Source: Pseudoxanthomonas gei
GTDB lineage: Bacteria > Pseudomonadota > Gammaproteobacteria > Xanthomonadales > Xanthomonadaceae
Direction of reading: 5' to 3'
NCBI RefSeq assembly: GCF_010119615.1
Contig: NZ_QOVG01000004.1
Location: forward strand, 1 to 64,000
DNA length: 64,000 nucleotides
A program made the position numbers and the translations under genes. Positions 6,769 to 15,734 of this stretch are shown one piece after another. The notes beneath the pieces are model-generated. The model was given only the letters and a program-made list of their open reading frames with translations. It ran no database searches and was not told the DNA's origin. Position 1 is the first letter of the stretch; the number at the start of each line of letters is the position of its first letter.

Positions 6769-8394
6769 CTAGCGCGACTTGGAATCCCGCAGCGCCCGCA
6801 CCCGGGCCGGCGGCGCGAACGAATCGCTGCGCGCGTCGGCCCAGAAATCGCGAAACACCGCGTGTTCGGGAATCCCGTCCAGCAGCTCGCCCGGTTCCAG
6901 GAAATTGAACAGTGCCCCCAGCGAACGGATTTCCACCGGCGAAATGCGCCGCAGGATGTGCTCCGGGCCCAGCTGCTCCGGATGAGCCAGCCCCGCCGCG
7001 CCCAGCAGGTCGCGCAGCGCCTTCAGCGTGTTGTCGTGGTAGCGCTGCACGCGCACAGCCTTGTCGGCCACGTCGAGCTTCTGCCAGCGGCTGGGGTTCT
7101 GCGTGGCCACCCCGGTCGGGCACTTGTCGTTGTGGCAGCTCTGCGACTGGATGCAGCCCAGCGCGAACATGTAACCGCGGCCCGCGTTGCACCAGTCCGC
7201 ACCCATCGCCATGGTCCGCGCGATATCGAAGGCGCTGGTGATGCGCCCCGCCGCGCCGATGCGGATGCGGTCGCGCAGGCCCAGGCCGACCAGCGTGTTG
7301 TGGACCAGCATCAGCGCCTCGTGCATGGGCACGCCCACGTGGTCGATGAATTCGGCCGGTGCGGCGCCGGTGCCGCCTTCGGCGCCGTCGACCACGATGT
7401 AGTCCGGCAATACCCCCGTTTCCTGCATGGCCTTGGCGATGCCGAACCATTCCCAGGGATGGCCGATGGCCAGCTTGAAGCCGGTCGGCTTGCCGCCGGA
7501 CAACGTGCGCAGCCGGGCCACGAATTCCAGCAGGCCCTTGGGCGTTGAGAACGCCGAATGCTTTGCCGGCGACACGCAGTCCACGCCCATCGGCACGCCA
7601 CGGGTGATCGAGATCTCGCGGCTGACCTTCGCCGCCGGCAGCACCCCGCCGTGGCCGGGCTTGGCGCCCTGCGACAGCTTGACCTCGATCATCTTCACCT
7701 GCGGCGTGTTGGCGTTGGCGACGAAGCGCTCCTCGCTGAAGCCGCCATCGTCGGCGCGGCAACCGAAGTACCCGGACCCGATCTCCCAGACCAGGTCGCC
7801 GCCGGGCTCGCGGTGATAGGGCGAGATCGAGCCTTCGCCGGTGTCATGGTAGAAATTCCCGAGGCGGGCGCCGGCGTTCAGCGCGCGGATGGCGTTGGCC
7901 GACAGCGAGCCGAAGCTCATCGCCGAGATGTTGAACACGCTGGCGCTGTAGGGCTGGGCGGTTTCGGCGCCGATGATGATGCGGAAATCGTGGGACGGGA
8001 TCTCGGTGGGGGCCAGCGAATGGTTCAACCATTCGTAGTCCAGGCTGTAGACGCCCTGCTGGCTGCCGAACGGCACCACGTCGTTGACGCCCTTGGCGCG
8101 CTGGTAGACCAGGGCGCGCTGCTGCCGCGAGAACGGCACCTCGGCAGTGTCGCCTTCGATGAAGTACTGGCGCATCTCCGGACCGACCGATTCCAGTCCG
8201 TAGCGGAAATGGGCCAGGATCGGATAGTTGCGGCGCAGCGTGCTGCGCCTCTGCAGCAGGTCCCAGGTTCCCAGCGCGGCCAGCGCACCGAACACGCCCA
8301 CGCCCCACCACCATGCAGGCTGCCGGGCCAGCACCAGCGCAAGCGAGAGGACCGTGAGCACGATGCTCGTTGCATAGGCCAGGTAGCGGAGCAT
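6769..8394 (-). CDS. FMN-binding glutamate synthase family protein, membrane-anchored
   Basis: This 541-residue protein has two N-terminal hydrophobic helices (about 5-24 and 27-44), followed by the central FMN-binding/TIM-barrel domain of glutamate synthases. Visible motifs are GQGAKPGHGG-type phosphate binding (LSQGAKPGHGGVLP), VDGAEGGTGAAP and a cysteine cluster CIQSQSCHNDKCPTG like the iron-sulfur ligands of GltB. It lacks the glutaminase domain, so ammonia-dependent or entirely different redox chemistry is possible. Members of this stand-alone family have no agreed substrate. The start at 8394 has a GAGGAA ribosome site; frames extending further upstream lack protein-like sequence. Probably monocistronic. 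Confidence 0.85.
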   Translation of the reverse strand: MLRYLAYATSIVLTVLSLALVLARQPAWWWGVGVFGALAALGTWDLLQRRSTLRRNYPILAHFRYGLESVGPEMRQYFIEGDTAEVPFSRQQRALVYQRAKGVNDVVPFGSQQGVYSLDYEWLNHSLAPTEIPSHDFRIIIGAETAQPYSASVFNISAMSFGSLSANAIRALNAGARLGNFYHDTGEGSISPYHREPGGDLVWEIGSGYFGCRADDGGFSEERFVANANTPQVKMIEVKLSQGAKPGHGGVLPAAKVSREISITRGVPMGVDCVSPAKHSAFSTPKGLLEFVARLRTLSGGKPTGFKLAIGHPWEWFGIAKAMQETGVLPDYIVVDGAEGGTGAAPAEFIDHVGVPMHEALMLVHNTLVGLGLRDRIRIGAAGRITSAFDIARTMAMGADWCNAGRGYMFALGCIQSQSCHNDKCPTGVATQNPSRWQKLDVADKAVRVQRYHDNTLKALRDLLGAAGLAHPEQLGPEHILRRISPVEIRSLGALFNFLEPGELLDGIPEHAVFRDFWADARSDSFAPPARVRALRDSKSR

Positions 8395-8644
8395 TGCGTT
8401 CCTCGGGGTGTTGGAAAGCGAAGTGCGGGCCTGCCGGCAGGACCAGGCAGCCGCCAGCGGCGCGGTTCGACAGGTTAGCGGGTGTCCACAGGCAGGGATA
8501 GCCGGAAACAGCCGCGGCTGCACGCCGTGGCCCGGCCCGGCGACGGCGGAGCTCGCGTGTACGCAGGCCGTAGGCCGAGCCTCCGTCAATCCGATTTAAC
8601 GGACCTTCGGACATAGTTCGCACCAACAAAACACGGACAGGACT

Positions 8645-9037
8645 ATGGCCGAATCGATAAAGGGAAAGCACATCCTGCTGGTGGAGGACGACCAGCTGGT
8701 CGCTTTCACCGTGGAGGACATGCTGCTGTATGCCGAAGCAGGCACCGTGACCGTGGCCGAGACCGTGGCCAAGGCCCTGGAGGCGCTGGCCTCCCAGCAG
8801 TTCGATGCCGCCATCGTCGACGTCAACCTGCGGGGCGAAGCGTCCTGGCCGGTTGCCACCGAGTTGCGAAGCCAGGGCGTGCCCTACCTCACCGCCACCG
8901 GTTATGGCGAGATGGTGCAGCACGACCTGGCCGGCACCCTGCTGTCCAAGCCCTATTCAATGAACCAGCTGCTCACTGCCCTGTCGACATTGTTCGAACC
9001 CCAGGCGATCCAACCCGACCAAGCGAGGCAGGCATGA
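8645..9037 (+). CDS. Response regulator receiver protein of the KaiC module
   Basis: This 130-residue single receiver domain has an acidic pocket E14-D15-D16, phospho-acceptor D59 in AAIVDVNLRG, a switch threonine in LTATGYG and a conserved lysine in LLSKPYS. There is no DNA-binding domain. Its stop overlaps the start of the following KaiC-like gene by four bases (ATGA), so the two are translationally coupled and probably act together with the hybrid kinase encoded third. Confidence 0.88.
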   Translation: MAESIKGKHILLVEDDQLVAFTVEDMLLYAEAGTVTVAETVAKALEALASQQFDAAIVDVNLRGEASWPVATELRSQGVPYLTATGYGEMVQHDLAGTLLSKPYSMNQLLTALSTLFEPQAIQPDQARQA

Positions 9038-10551
9038 ATACCGAAGACGCCGTCGAGAACGAGTCCGACCTGCGCATCTCAACCGGCAACGAGGGACTGG
9101 ACGACATCCTGGGCGGTGGGCTGGATGCAAACCGCATGTACCTGTACGAGGGACGTCCTGGCTCCGGCAAGACCACGCTGGCGCTTGAATTCCTGCTCGA
9201 GGGCGTGCGCCAGGGCGAAACCGTCCTTTACATCACCCTGTCGGAAACCGAGCGCGAACTGAAACTGGTTGCGCGCCGCCATGGCTGGAGCCTGGACGGT
9301 ATCAACATCTTCGAGCTGGTGCCCCCTGAGACCACGCTGGACCCGGGCCGCGAGATCACCGTCCTGCACCCGGTGGAACTGGAGCTGGGCGAGACCACCA
9401 AGCTGATCCTGGACCGGGTCGGCGAGCTCAATCCAAGCCGGGTCATCATCGACAGCCTGTCCGAGCTGCGCCTGCTGGCCCAGAGTTCGTTGCGCTACCG
9501 CCGCCAGGTGCTGGCGCTGAAGCACTTCTTCGCCAAGCGCCGCTGCACGGTGGTGCTGCTCGACGACATGACCTCGCAGCAGAACGACCTGCAACTGCAC
9601 TCGATCTCCCACGGCGTGGTCCTGCTGGAACAACTGGCCATCGATTACGGCGCCGAGCGCCGGCGGGTGCGCGTGGTCAAGATGCGGGGCATCAGCTTCC
9701 GCGGAGGCTTCCACGACCTCACCATCCGCAAGGGCGGGCTGGAGATCTATCCCCGCCTCGTCGCATCCGAACACCATCGGCCTTTCATTGGCGACCCGAC
9801 CCCCAGTGGCAATGCCGAACTGGACAAGCTGCTGGGTGGCGGCCTGGAACGCGGCACCAATGCGCTGCTGATCGGCGCAGCGGGCGTGGGCAAGTCCTCG
9901 ATGGCGCTTACCTATGCCATAGCCGCGGCAGAGCGTGGCGAGAAAAGCGTGTTCTTCGCCTTCGATGAGGGTCGCGGCACCGTGGAGGCGCGCGCCAAGG
10001 CCCTGGGATTGAACCTGACGCCAGCGCTGGAGTCCGGGATGATCCGCTTCCAGCAGATCGACCCTGCCGAGATGTCACCCGGCGAGTTCGCTTCCATTGT
10101 TCGCAACAGCGTGCAGCAGGACGGCGCACGGCTGGTCATCATCGACAGCCTCAACGGCTACCTCAACGCCATGCCCGATGGCCGCTTCCTGATCCTGCAG
10201 ATGCACGAGCTGTTGAGTTTCCTTGCCCAACAGGGCGTGCTGACGATCCTGGTGCTGGCGCAGCACGGCCTGGTCGGCCCGATGGAAACCCCGCTGGACA
10301 TCAGCTACCTGAGCGATGCGGTGCTGATGCTGCGGTATTTCGAGCATGAAGGCGTCGTGCGCAGGGCACTGTCGGTGGTCAAGAAGCGCAGTGGCGACCA
10401 TGAACACACGATCCGCGAATTCCGCCTGACCAGGCGTGGCATCGCGCTGGGCCCGCCGCTGCGCGAGTTCAGCGGAATCCTGTCCGGTACCCCCACCTAC
10501 ACCGGCGACAGCAACCCGCTGCTGCAGGACAGCGTGCTGCAGGATGACTGA
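9034..10551 (+). CDS. Double-domain KaiC-like RecA-superfamily ATPase
   Basis: This 505-residue protein carries two KaiC domains. The first has Walker A GRPGSGKTT at about residues 40-48 and Walker B RVIIDSLSELR. The second has GAAGVGKSS at about 280-288 and RLVIIDSLNGYL. Compared with cyanobacterial KaiC, the paired catalytic glutamates read SE in the first domain and DE in the second. The segment holding the two phosphorylation sites reads DISYLSD where KaiC has HISTITD, so the serine is kept and the threonine replaced. It is therefore more likely a signalling ATPase than a clock protein. No kaiA or kaiB lies nearby. It overlaps both flanking genes (4 and 8 bases). Confidence 0.9.
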   Translation: MNTEDAVENESDLRISTGNEGLDDILGGGLDANRMYLYEGRPGSGKTTLALEFLLEGVRQGETVLYITLSETERELKLVARRHGWSLDGINIFELVPPETTLDPGREITVLHPVELELGETTKLILDRVGELNPSRVIIDSLSELRLLAQSSLRYRRQVLALKHFFAKRRCTVVLLDDMTSQQNDLQLHSISHGVVLLEQLAIDYGAERRRVRVVKMRGISFRGGFHDLTIRKGGLEIYPRLVASEHHRPFIGDPTPSGNAELDKLLGGGLERGTNALLIGAAGVGKSSMALTYAIAAAERGEKSVFFAFDEGRGTVEARAKALGLNLTPALESGMIRFQQIDPAEMSPGEFASIVRNSVQQDGARLVIIDSLNGYLNAMPDGRFLILQMHELLSFLAQQGVLTILVLAQHGLVGPMETPLDISYLSDAVLMLRYFEHEGVVRRALSVVKKRSGDHEHTIREFRLTRRGIALGPPLREFSGILSGTPTYTGDSNPLLQDSVLQDD

Positions 10552-12208
10552 GCTGTCGGAGGCCCAGCGGGTCCTGGTCTTCGCACCCACCGGGCGTGAT
10601 GCCCCCGCCACGGCAGATCTGTTGAGGCGGTCCGGCATCGGCGCAGACGTATGTAACGGCTATGAAGACCTGATGGCCGAGTTGCGGGCCGGGGCCGATG
10701 TCGCGTTCGTGGCCGAGGAAGCACTGTTCGGCAAGCCGCTGGATCCGCTGGCGGACTGGATCGATCACCAGGAAGCGTGGTCCGACCTGCCCTTTGTCAT
10801 CCTCACCAGTCGCCATGACGAACCGCGCGTCACGGCGTGGCGGCAGCAACTGGTACGCACGCTGGGCAACGTCGCCCTGCTGGAGCGACCCGTGCAGCCC
10901 CTGACCCTGGTCAGCGTGGTGCGGGCTGCCCTGCGCGCGCGCGACCGGCAGATGCAGGTGCGCTCGCTGCTGGGCGCTCGCGACCAGGCCGCCGCGCAGC
11001 TCGAGTACCTGGTGGTCCAGCGCACCGCACAATTGCAGCAGGTCAATGCGCAACTGCGCACTGAAATGACCGAGCGGGCGCGCATCGAGGAAAACCTGCG
11101 CCACGCCCAGAAGCTGGAAGCCCTGGGCCAGCTCACCGGTGGGGTTGCCCACGACTTCAACAACCTGCTGATGGTGATCACCGCCGGGCTGGACATGATG
11201 GAGCGCCCGCAGGAGCCCGCTCGCCGCGAACGCACCCTGCAGGGCATGCGCCATGCCGCCCAGCGCGGCGCCGGCCTGACCCGGCAGTTGCTCGCCTTCT
11301 CGCGCAGCCATGCGCTGCGCCCTGAAACGGTCGACCTCTCGCAGCACCTGCATGACATGAAGGAACTGCTGGGTCGCAGCCTCAGCGGCAACATGCAGGT
11401 GCACGTGCACATGGCCCCGGACCTGTGGCCGGTGCAGGTTGATCCGGGCGAACTGGAGCTGGTGCTGCTGAACCTGGCGGTGAATGCGCGCGACGCGATG
11501 GATGGCGGCGGCGTGATCACGGTCCGCGGTGAAAACGTGGCCAGCCACAATGGCAAGGATTTCGTCAGCCTGGCGGTATCCGACACCGGGTCGGGCATGT
11601 CCGATGAGGTCAAGGAACACGTGTTCGAACCGTTCTTCACCACCAAGGACGTGGGCAAGGGATCGGGCCTGGGCCTGGCCCAGGTGTATGGCTTTGCCCA
11701 GCAGTCCGGCGGCACCGTGGAAGTGGATTCCGCGCTGGGCCGCGGCACCACCATCACCCTGCTGCTGCCACGCTCGCACAACGCCCTGCCGGGGGCCCAG
11801 GCGCCGGGCCTGCCCAGCGGCGAAGTGGTACCCATGCACTCCAGCGGATGCGTGCTGCTGGTCGAGGACGACAGCGAAGTGGCCGCACTGGTCGAGGACA
11901 TGCTGCGCGACCTGGGCTACCAGGTGATCAGCGCCAGCAGCGCAGCCGCTGCGCTCGGAGCCCTCGCCAACGAAAGGCGGATCGACCTGGTGTTCTCCGA
12001 CATCATGATGCCCGGCGGCACCAGCGGCATCGAACTGGCGCGCGAAGTACGCGTGCGCCGCCCCGGCCTGCCCATCCTGTTGACCAGCGGCTTCGCCGAA
12101 CGCAGCCGCAACGATGCGCTGGCGTTGAACATCCCGGTGCTGGCCAAGCCTTACGGCCTGGAAGAGCTGAGGCACGCGATCGCGCAGTTGCCGATCAGGG
12201 TTGGCTGA
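10544..12208 (+). CDS. Hybrid histidine kinase with N- and C-terminal receiver-like domains
   Basis: This 554-residue cytoplasmic protein has four parts. An N-terminal receiver-like fold (about 1-125) lacks a clear phospho-aspartate motif and may be degenerate. A coiled-coil linker follows (VQRTAQLQQVNAQLRTEM region). The kinase core has its histidine near residue 202 in GGVAHDFNNLL and a HATPase domain (NLAVNARDAM, FFTTKDVGKGSGLGLAQ). The C-terminal receiver carries its aspartate near residue 485 in VFSDIMMPGGTSG and the lysine in LAKPYG. The start at 10544 lies inside the last codons of the kaiC-like gene. Kinases paired with KaiC-like ATPases of this type may be controlled by them, but the input signal is unknown. 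Confidence 0.88.
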   Translation: MTELSEAQRVLVFAPTGRDAPATADLLRRSGIGADVCNGYEDLMAELRAGADVAFVAEEALFGKPLDPLADWIDHQEAWSDLPFVILTSRHDEPRVTAWRQQLVRTLGNVALLERPVQPLTLVSVVRAALRARDRQMQVRSLLGARDQAAAQLEYLVVQRTAQLQQVNAQLRTEMTERARIEENLRHAQKLEALGQLTGGVAHDFNNLLMVITAGLDMMERPQEPARRERTLQGMRHAAQRGAGLTRQLLAFSRSHALRPETVDLSQHLHDMKELLGRSLSGNMQVHVHMAPDLWPVQVDPGELELVLLNLAVNARDAMDGGGVITVRGENVASHNGKDFVSLAVSDTGSGMSDEVKEHVFEPFFTTKDVGKGSGLGLAQVYGFAQQSGGTVEVDSALGRGTTITLLLPRSHNALPGAQAPGLPSGEVVPMHSSGCVLLVEDDSEVAALVEDMLRDLGYQVISASSAAAALGALANERRIDLVFSDIMMPGGTSGIELAREVRVRRPGLPILLTSGFAERSRNDALALNIPVLAKPYGLEELRHAIAQLPIRVG

Positions 12209-12524
12209 GGGTCCGACGCCGTTGGCATTGGACTTTCTGAAGTCCCGGCCTACGCGGCTCGTACCTGCTACGCGACAGCGATATCCACTGGACTGGTGCC
12301 ACGCGCTCCTGCGATGGGAGAAGCCTGAGGCAACACCGGCAGCAGCCCTATGTCGCGTCCGCGGCTGCCTGCCGCGGCGCTCGACATGGAAACCAGCGAC
12401 GTCACGCGTGCTGCCATGGAACCGCGGGACCGCCGATTGCCTGTTGTGCTCTCAGGCAGCCCCAGCGTCCACGCATTGGCCAGCGACTCCCGCTTGCCCA
12501 CAACCGCCCTGCCGTCGCTGACGG

Positions 12525-12784
12525 CGCGTAGCAATGCGCCTGGTGCGACCAGCGAGCTTTTGATGATTGCTGTTGGTGCCCTGGCGCGGGAATCCAACCG
12601 CGCCACCATCGCCTGTCGCGGACCTTTCCGCCGAACGCGTCGCAACGCGCCTGTGGGGCGAACTGCGGCAAGCGGTTTTTGGTGCCCGGAGCCGGAATCG
12701 AACCGCGCCACCACTGCGTATCAGCGACCCTTCCGCAGAACGCGTCGCAACGCGCCTTTGAGGCGAACTGCGGCAAGCGGCTTT
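12525..12784 (-). repeat. Degenerate tandem array repeating the tRNA-Leu 3' end
   Basis: Downstream of tRNA-Leu (towards lower coordinates) there are two clear units of 105-106 bases and one weaker unit. Each unit ends with a copy of the last part of the tRNA gene: 12680-12705 matches 12785-12810 exactly (26 bases), and 12574-12600 is a mutated copy. Between them lies a shared spacer containing CGCGTCGCAACGCGCCT and GCGAACTGCGGCAAGCGG. None of the partial copies can form a tRNA. The remaining gene-free stretch 12209-12524 shows only a further faint copy of the spacer near 12525 and no gene. Confidence 0.8.
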
Positions 12785-12871
12785 TGGTGCCCGGAGCCGG
12801 AATCGAACCGGCATGGGGTTGCCCCCGGCAGATTTTAAGTCTGATGCGTCTACCAATTTCGCCACCCGGGC
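12785..12871 (-). tRNA. tRNA-Leu (anticodon TAA)
   Basis: The acceptor GCCCGGG pairs with CCCGGGC. The D-arm is TGGCGAAATTGGTAGACGCA, the anticodon stem CAGA/TCTG encloses TAA, and a long variable arm (GCCGGGGGCAACCCC) is typical of leucine tRNAs. The T-arm is GCCGG-TTCGATT-CCGGC and the CCA end is encoded (12785-12787). It reads UUA, a rare codon in so GC-rich a genome. No intrinsic terminator follows; the tandem array does. Confidence 0.93.
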
Positions 12872-12922
12872 AAGGAGTGCGGCCTGCATTTGCGGGCACG
12901 GCCGATGATACGGGCCAACAAC

Positions 12923-12950
12923 AAAAAACGCCCGCGTAAGCGGGCGTTTT
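12923..12950 (-). terminator. Terminator between tRNA-Cys and tRNA-Leu
   Basis: The stem AACGCCCGC/GCGGGCGTT with a four-base loop is followed on the minus strand by TTTTTTGTTG. It ends the tRNA-Cys transcript, so tRNA-Leu must have its own promoter in the roughly 50 bases between. Confidence 0.85.
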
Positions 12951-12979
12951 CTGGCGAGACACCCAGCGTTGCGGCTGGA

Positions 12980-13053
12980 TGGAGGCCTGGGTCGGAATCG
13001 AACCGGCGTACGCGGCTTTGCAGGCCGCTACATGACCACTCTGCCACCAGGCC
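12980..13053 (-). tRNA. tRNA-Cys (anticodon GCA)
   Basis: The acceptor GGCCTGG pairs with CCAGGCC. The anticodon stem GCGGC/GCCGC encloses CTGCAAA (anticodon GCA), the T-loop is TTCGATT, and the CCA end is encoded at 12980-12982. It lies between tRNA-Leu and tRNA-Gly on the same strand, with terminators on both sides. Confidence 0.93.
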
Positions 13054-13111
13054 GGTGACTTGTTGCGCCGAGACTGGCGCAATCACAGGGCGTTTTCAAG
13101 CGCCCTACAAA

Positions 13112-13136
13112 ACAAAACCCCGATAACGGGGTTTCG
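13112..13136 (-). terminator. Terminator of tRNA-Gly
   Basis: The stem AAACCCCG/CGGGGTTT with an ATAA loop is followed on the minus strand by GTTTTGTTTTG, starting ten bases past the tRNA-Gly 3' end. Confidence 0.85.
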
Positions 13137-13145
13137 TCTTGAAAC

Positions 13146-13865
<720 letters not shown>

Positions 13866-13871
13866 CGCGTG

Positions 13872-15734
13872 TCACTCTTTTCCTGCGGCAGGAGGCGCCG
13901 CCGTAGGCGCCAGCCCATGCAGGTTAGCGTAGATTCGTTCGGCCAGCGCCGCATTGATACCCTCCACTCGCGCGATCTCGTCAATGCCCGCGGCCTTCAG
14001 GCCCACGATTCCGCCGAAATGCTTGAGCAGGCTGGCGCGGCGGCGCGGGCCGATGCCGGCGATGTCCTCGAGCTTGCTGGTCATGCGCGCCTTCTGGCGC
14101 TTGCCGCGATGGCCGGTGATGGCGAAACGGTGCGCCTCGTCACGGACCTGCTGGACCAGTTGCAGCGCCGGCGACGCCGCGCCGGGGTTCACTTCCCTGC
14201 CATCGGCCAGGATCAGCGTCTCGTGGCCAGCACGGCGCTCCACGCCCTTGGCCACGCCCACGATGACCACGCTGTCGATGCCGAGCTCGGCCAGCGCTGC
14301 ACGCGCCTGCGTGAGCTGTCCGGCACCTCCATCGATCAGCAGGACCTCGGGCAGCACCCCGCCTTCCTCCACCGCCCGGCGGAAGCGTCGCTCGATGGCC
14401 TGGCGCATGGCCGCGTAATCGTCGCCGGGCTCGATGCCGCTGATGTTGTAGCGGCGGTATTGCGAGCGCACCGGCCCGGCGGCGTCGAACACCACGCACG
14501 AGGCCACGGTCGCCTCACCCATGGTGTGGCTGATGTCGAAGCACTCGATGCGCCTGGCCGGTTCGGCCATGCCCAGCAGGTCGCGCAAGGATTCGCTGCG
14601 CAACTGCTGGGCGTTACGGCTGGACAGCTCGCTGGCCAGGGTGATCTCGGCATTGCGGGTCGCCAGCTGCAGGTAGCCGGCGCGTTCGCCGCGCACGTTC
14701 CATTTCAGCTGCACCTTGCGCTCGGCCGCGGCGGAGAGCGCCGATTCGATCAGCGCGGCATCGGGAATCTCGCGGTCCAGCACGATTTCCTGGGGCGGGA
14801 CCTGCTCGGCGTAGTACTGGGAAACGAAGGCGCCCAGCACTTCGGCCGGGCTGTCTTCGCCATTGGTGCGCGGGAAGAACGAACGCGTGCCCAGGTTGCG
14901 GCCGTCGCGGAAGGCCAGCAGCAGCACGCAGGCGCCCGTGCCCTGCATGGCGCAGGCCAGCACGTCCAGGTCGGCGGCGCGGCCGTCCACGTACTGGCGC
15001 GAGTGCATGCTTCGCAGCGAGCCCACCAGGTCGCGCAGGCGCGCGGCCTGTTCGAACTCCAGGCGCGCGCTGGCTGCTTCCATCGCGTTGCCCAGTTCAC
15101 TGGTGAGCTCGTCGCTGCGGCCGTCCAGGAACAACGAGGCGCGGCGCACCGATTCCGAATAGTCCAGTGCGTCCACCAGGCCCACGCAGGGCGCGCTGCA
15201 GCGGCCGATCTGGTGCTGCAGGCAGGGCCGCGTGCGGTTGCGGAACACGCTGTCCTCGCAGTTGCGGATCTTGAACAGCTTCTGCATCAGGTTGAGGGTG
15301 TCGCGCACCGCCCCCACGCCGGGATAAGGGCCGAAATAGCGGCCGGGCACCGCACGCGGGCCACGGTGCATGGCGATGCGCGGCCACTGCTCGGTGGTGA
15401 GCAGCACGTAGGGATAGCTCTTGTCGTCGCGCAGGGACACGTTGAAGCGCGGCGACAGCGACTTGATCAGCTGGTTCTCCAGCAGCAGCGCCTCGCCCTC
15501 GGTGCGGGTCACGGTCACGTCCATCCGCGCCACCTGGGCCAGCATGGCGTGGGTGCGCGGGCTCTTGGGGGTATTGCTGAAGTAGCTGGCCACGCGCTTG
15601 CGCAGGGCCCCCGCCTTGCCTACATACAACAGGCTTTCATCAGCGGCATACATGCGGTAGACGCCGGGTGCAGTGCTGAGTGCCGCCGCATACGCCTTGC
15701 CATCGAATCCACCAGCCACGCGGGAACCTGTCAC
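13872..15734 (-). CDS. uvrC: Excinuclease ABC subunit C
   Basis: UvrC makes both incisions in nucleotide excision repair after UvrAB loading. The 620-residue protein has an N-terminal GIY-YIG nuclease domain (APGVYRMY...LLYVGKAG), a UVR motif near residues 205-240, the RNase H-like C-terminal endonuclease domain (CFDISH, LLIDGGAGQL) and a terminal helix-hairpin-helix pair (LEDIAGIGPRRR). The GTG start at 15734 is chosen because it overlaps the stop of the upstream gene (GTGA) and gives the normal length. The much longer open frame upstream is arginine-rich and not UvrC-like. It is probably cotranscribed with pgsA. Confidence 0.95.
   Translation of the reverse strand: MTGSRVAGGFDGKAYAAALSTAPGVYRMYAADESLLYVGKAGALRKRVASYFSNTPKSPRTHAMLAQVARMDVTVTRTEGEALLLENQLIKSLSPRFNVSLRDDKSYPYVLLTTEQWPRIAMHRGPRAVPGRYFGPYPGVGAVRDTLNLMQKLFKIRNCEDSVFRNRTRPCLQHQIGRCSAPCVGLVDALDYSESVRRASLFLDGRSDELTSELGNAMEAASARLEFEQAARLRDLVGSLRSMHSRQYVDGRAADLDVLACAMQGTGACVLLLAFRDGRNLGTRSFFPRTNGEDSPAEVLGAFVSQYYAEQVPPQEIVLDREIPDAALIESALSAAAERKVQLKWNVRGERAGYLQLATRNAEITLASELSSRNAQQLRSESLRDLLGMAEPARRIECFDISHTMGEATVASCVVFDAAGPVRSQYRRYNISGIEPGDDYAAMRQAIERRFRRAVEEGGVLPEVLLIDGGAGQLTQARAALAELGIDSVVIVGVAKGVERRAGHETLILADGREVNPGAASPALQLVQQVRDEAHRFAITGHRGKRQKARMTSKLEDIAGIGPRRRASLLKHFGGIVGLKAAGIDEIARVEGINAALAERIYANLHGLAPTAAPPAAGKE

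Noticed and set aside
12572-12784. Possible CRISPR array or extra tRNA genes
   Set aside because: Units are about 105 bases and contain only the 3' part of the tRNA, with no short regular repeats and spacers, no cas genes and no complete cloverleaf.
12525-12871. Attachment site of an integrated element at tRNA-Leu
   Set aside because: No integrase, phage or conjugation gene lies nearby, and the duplicated tRNA ends are only about 105 bases apart.
12452-12889. Arginine-rich 145-residue open frame running through tRNA-Leu and its repeats
   Set aside because: It reads through the tRNA and inherits its periodicity from the repeats. It is not called as a gene, though it is noted in the finding on the array.
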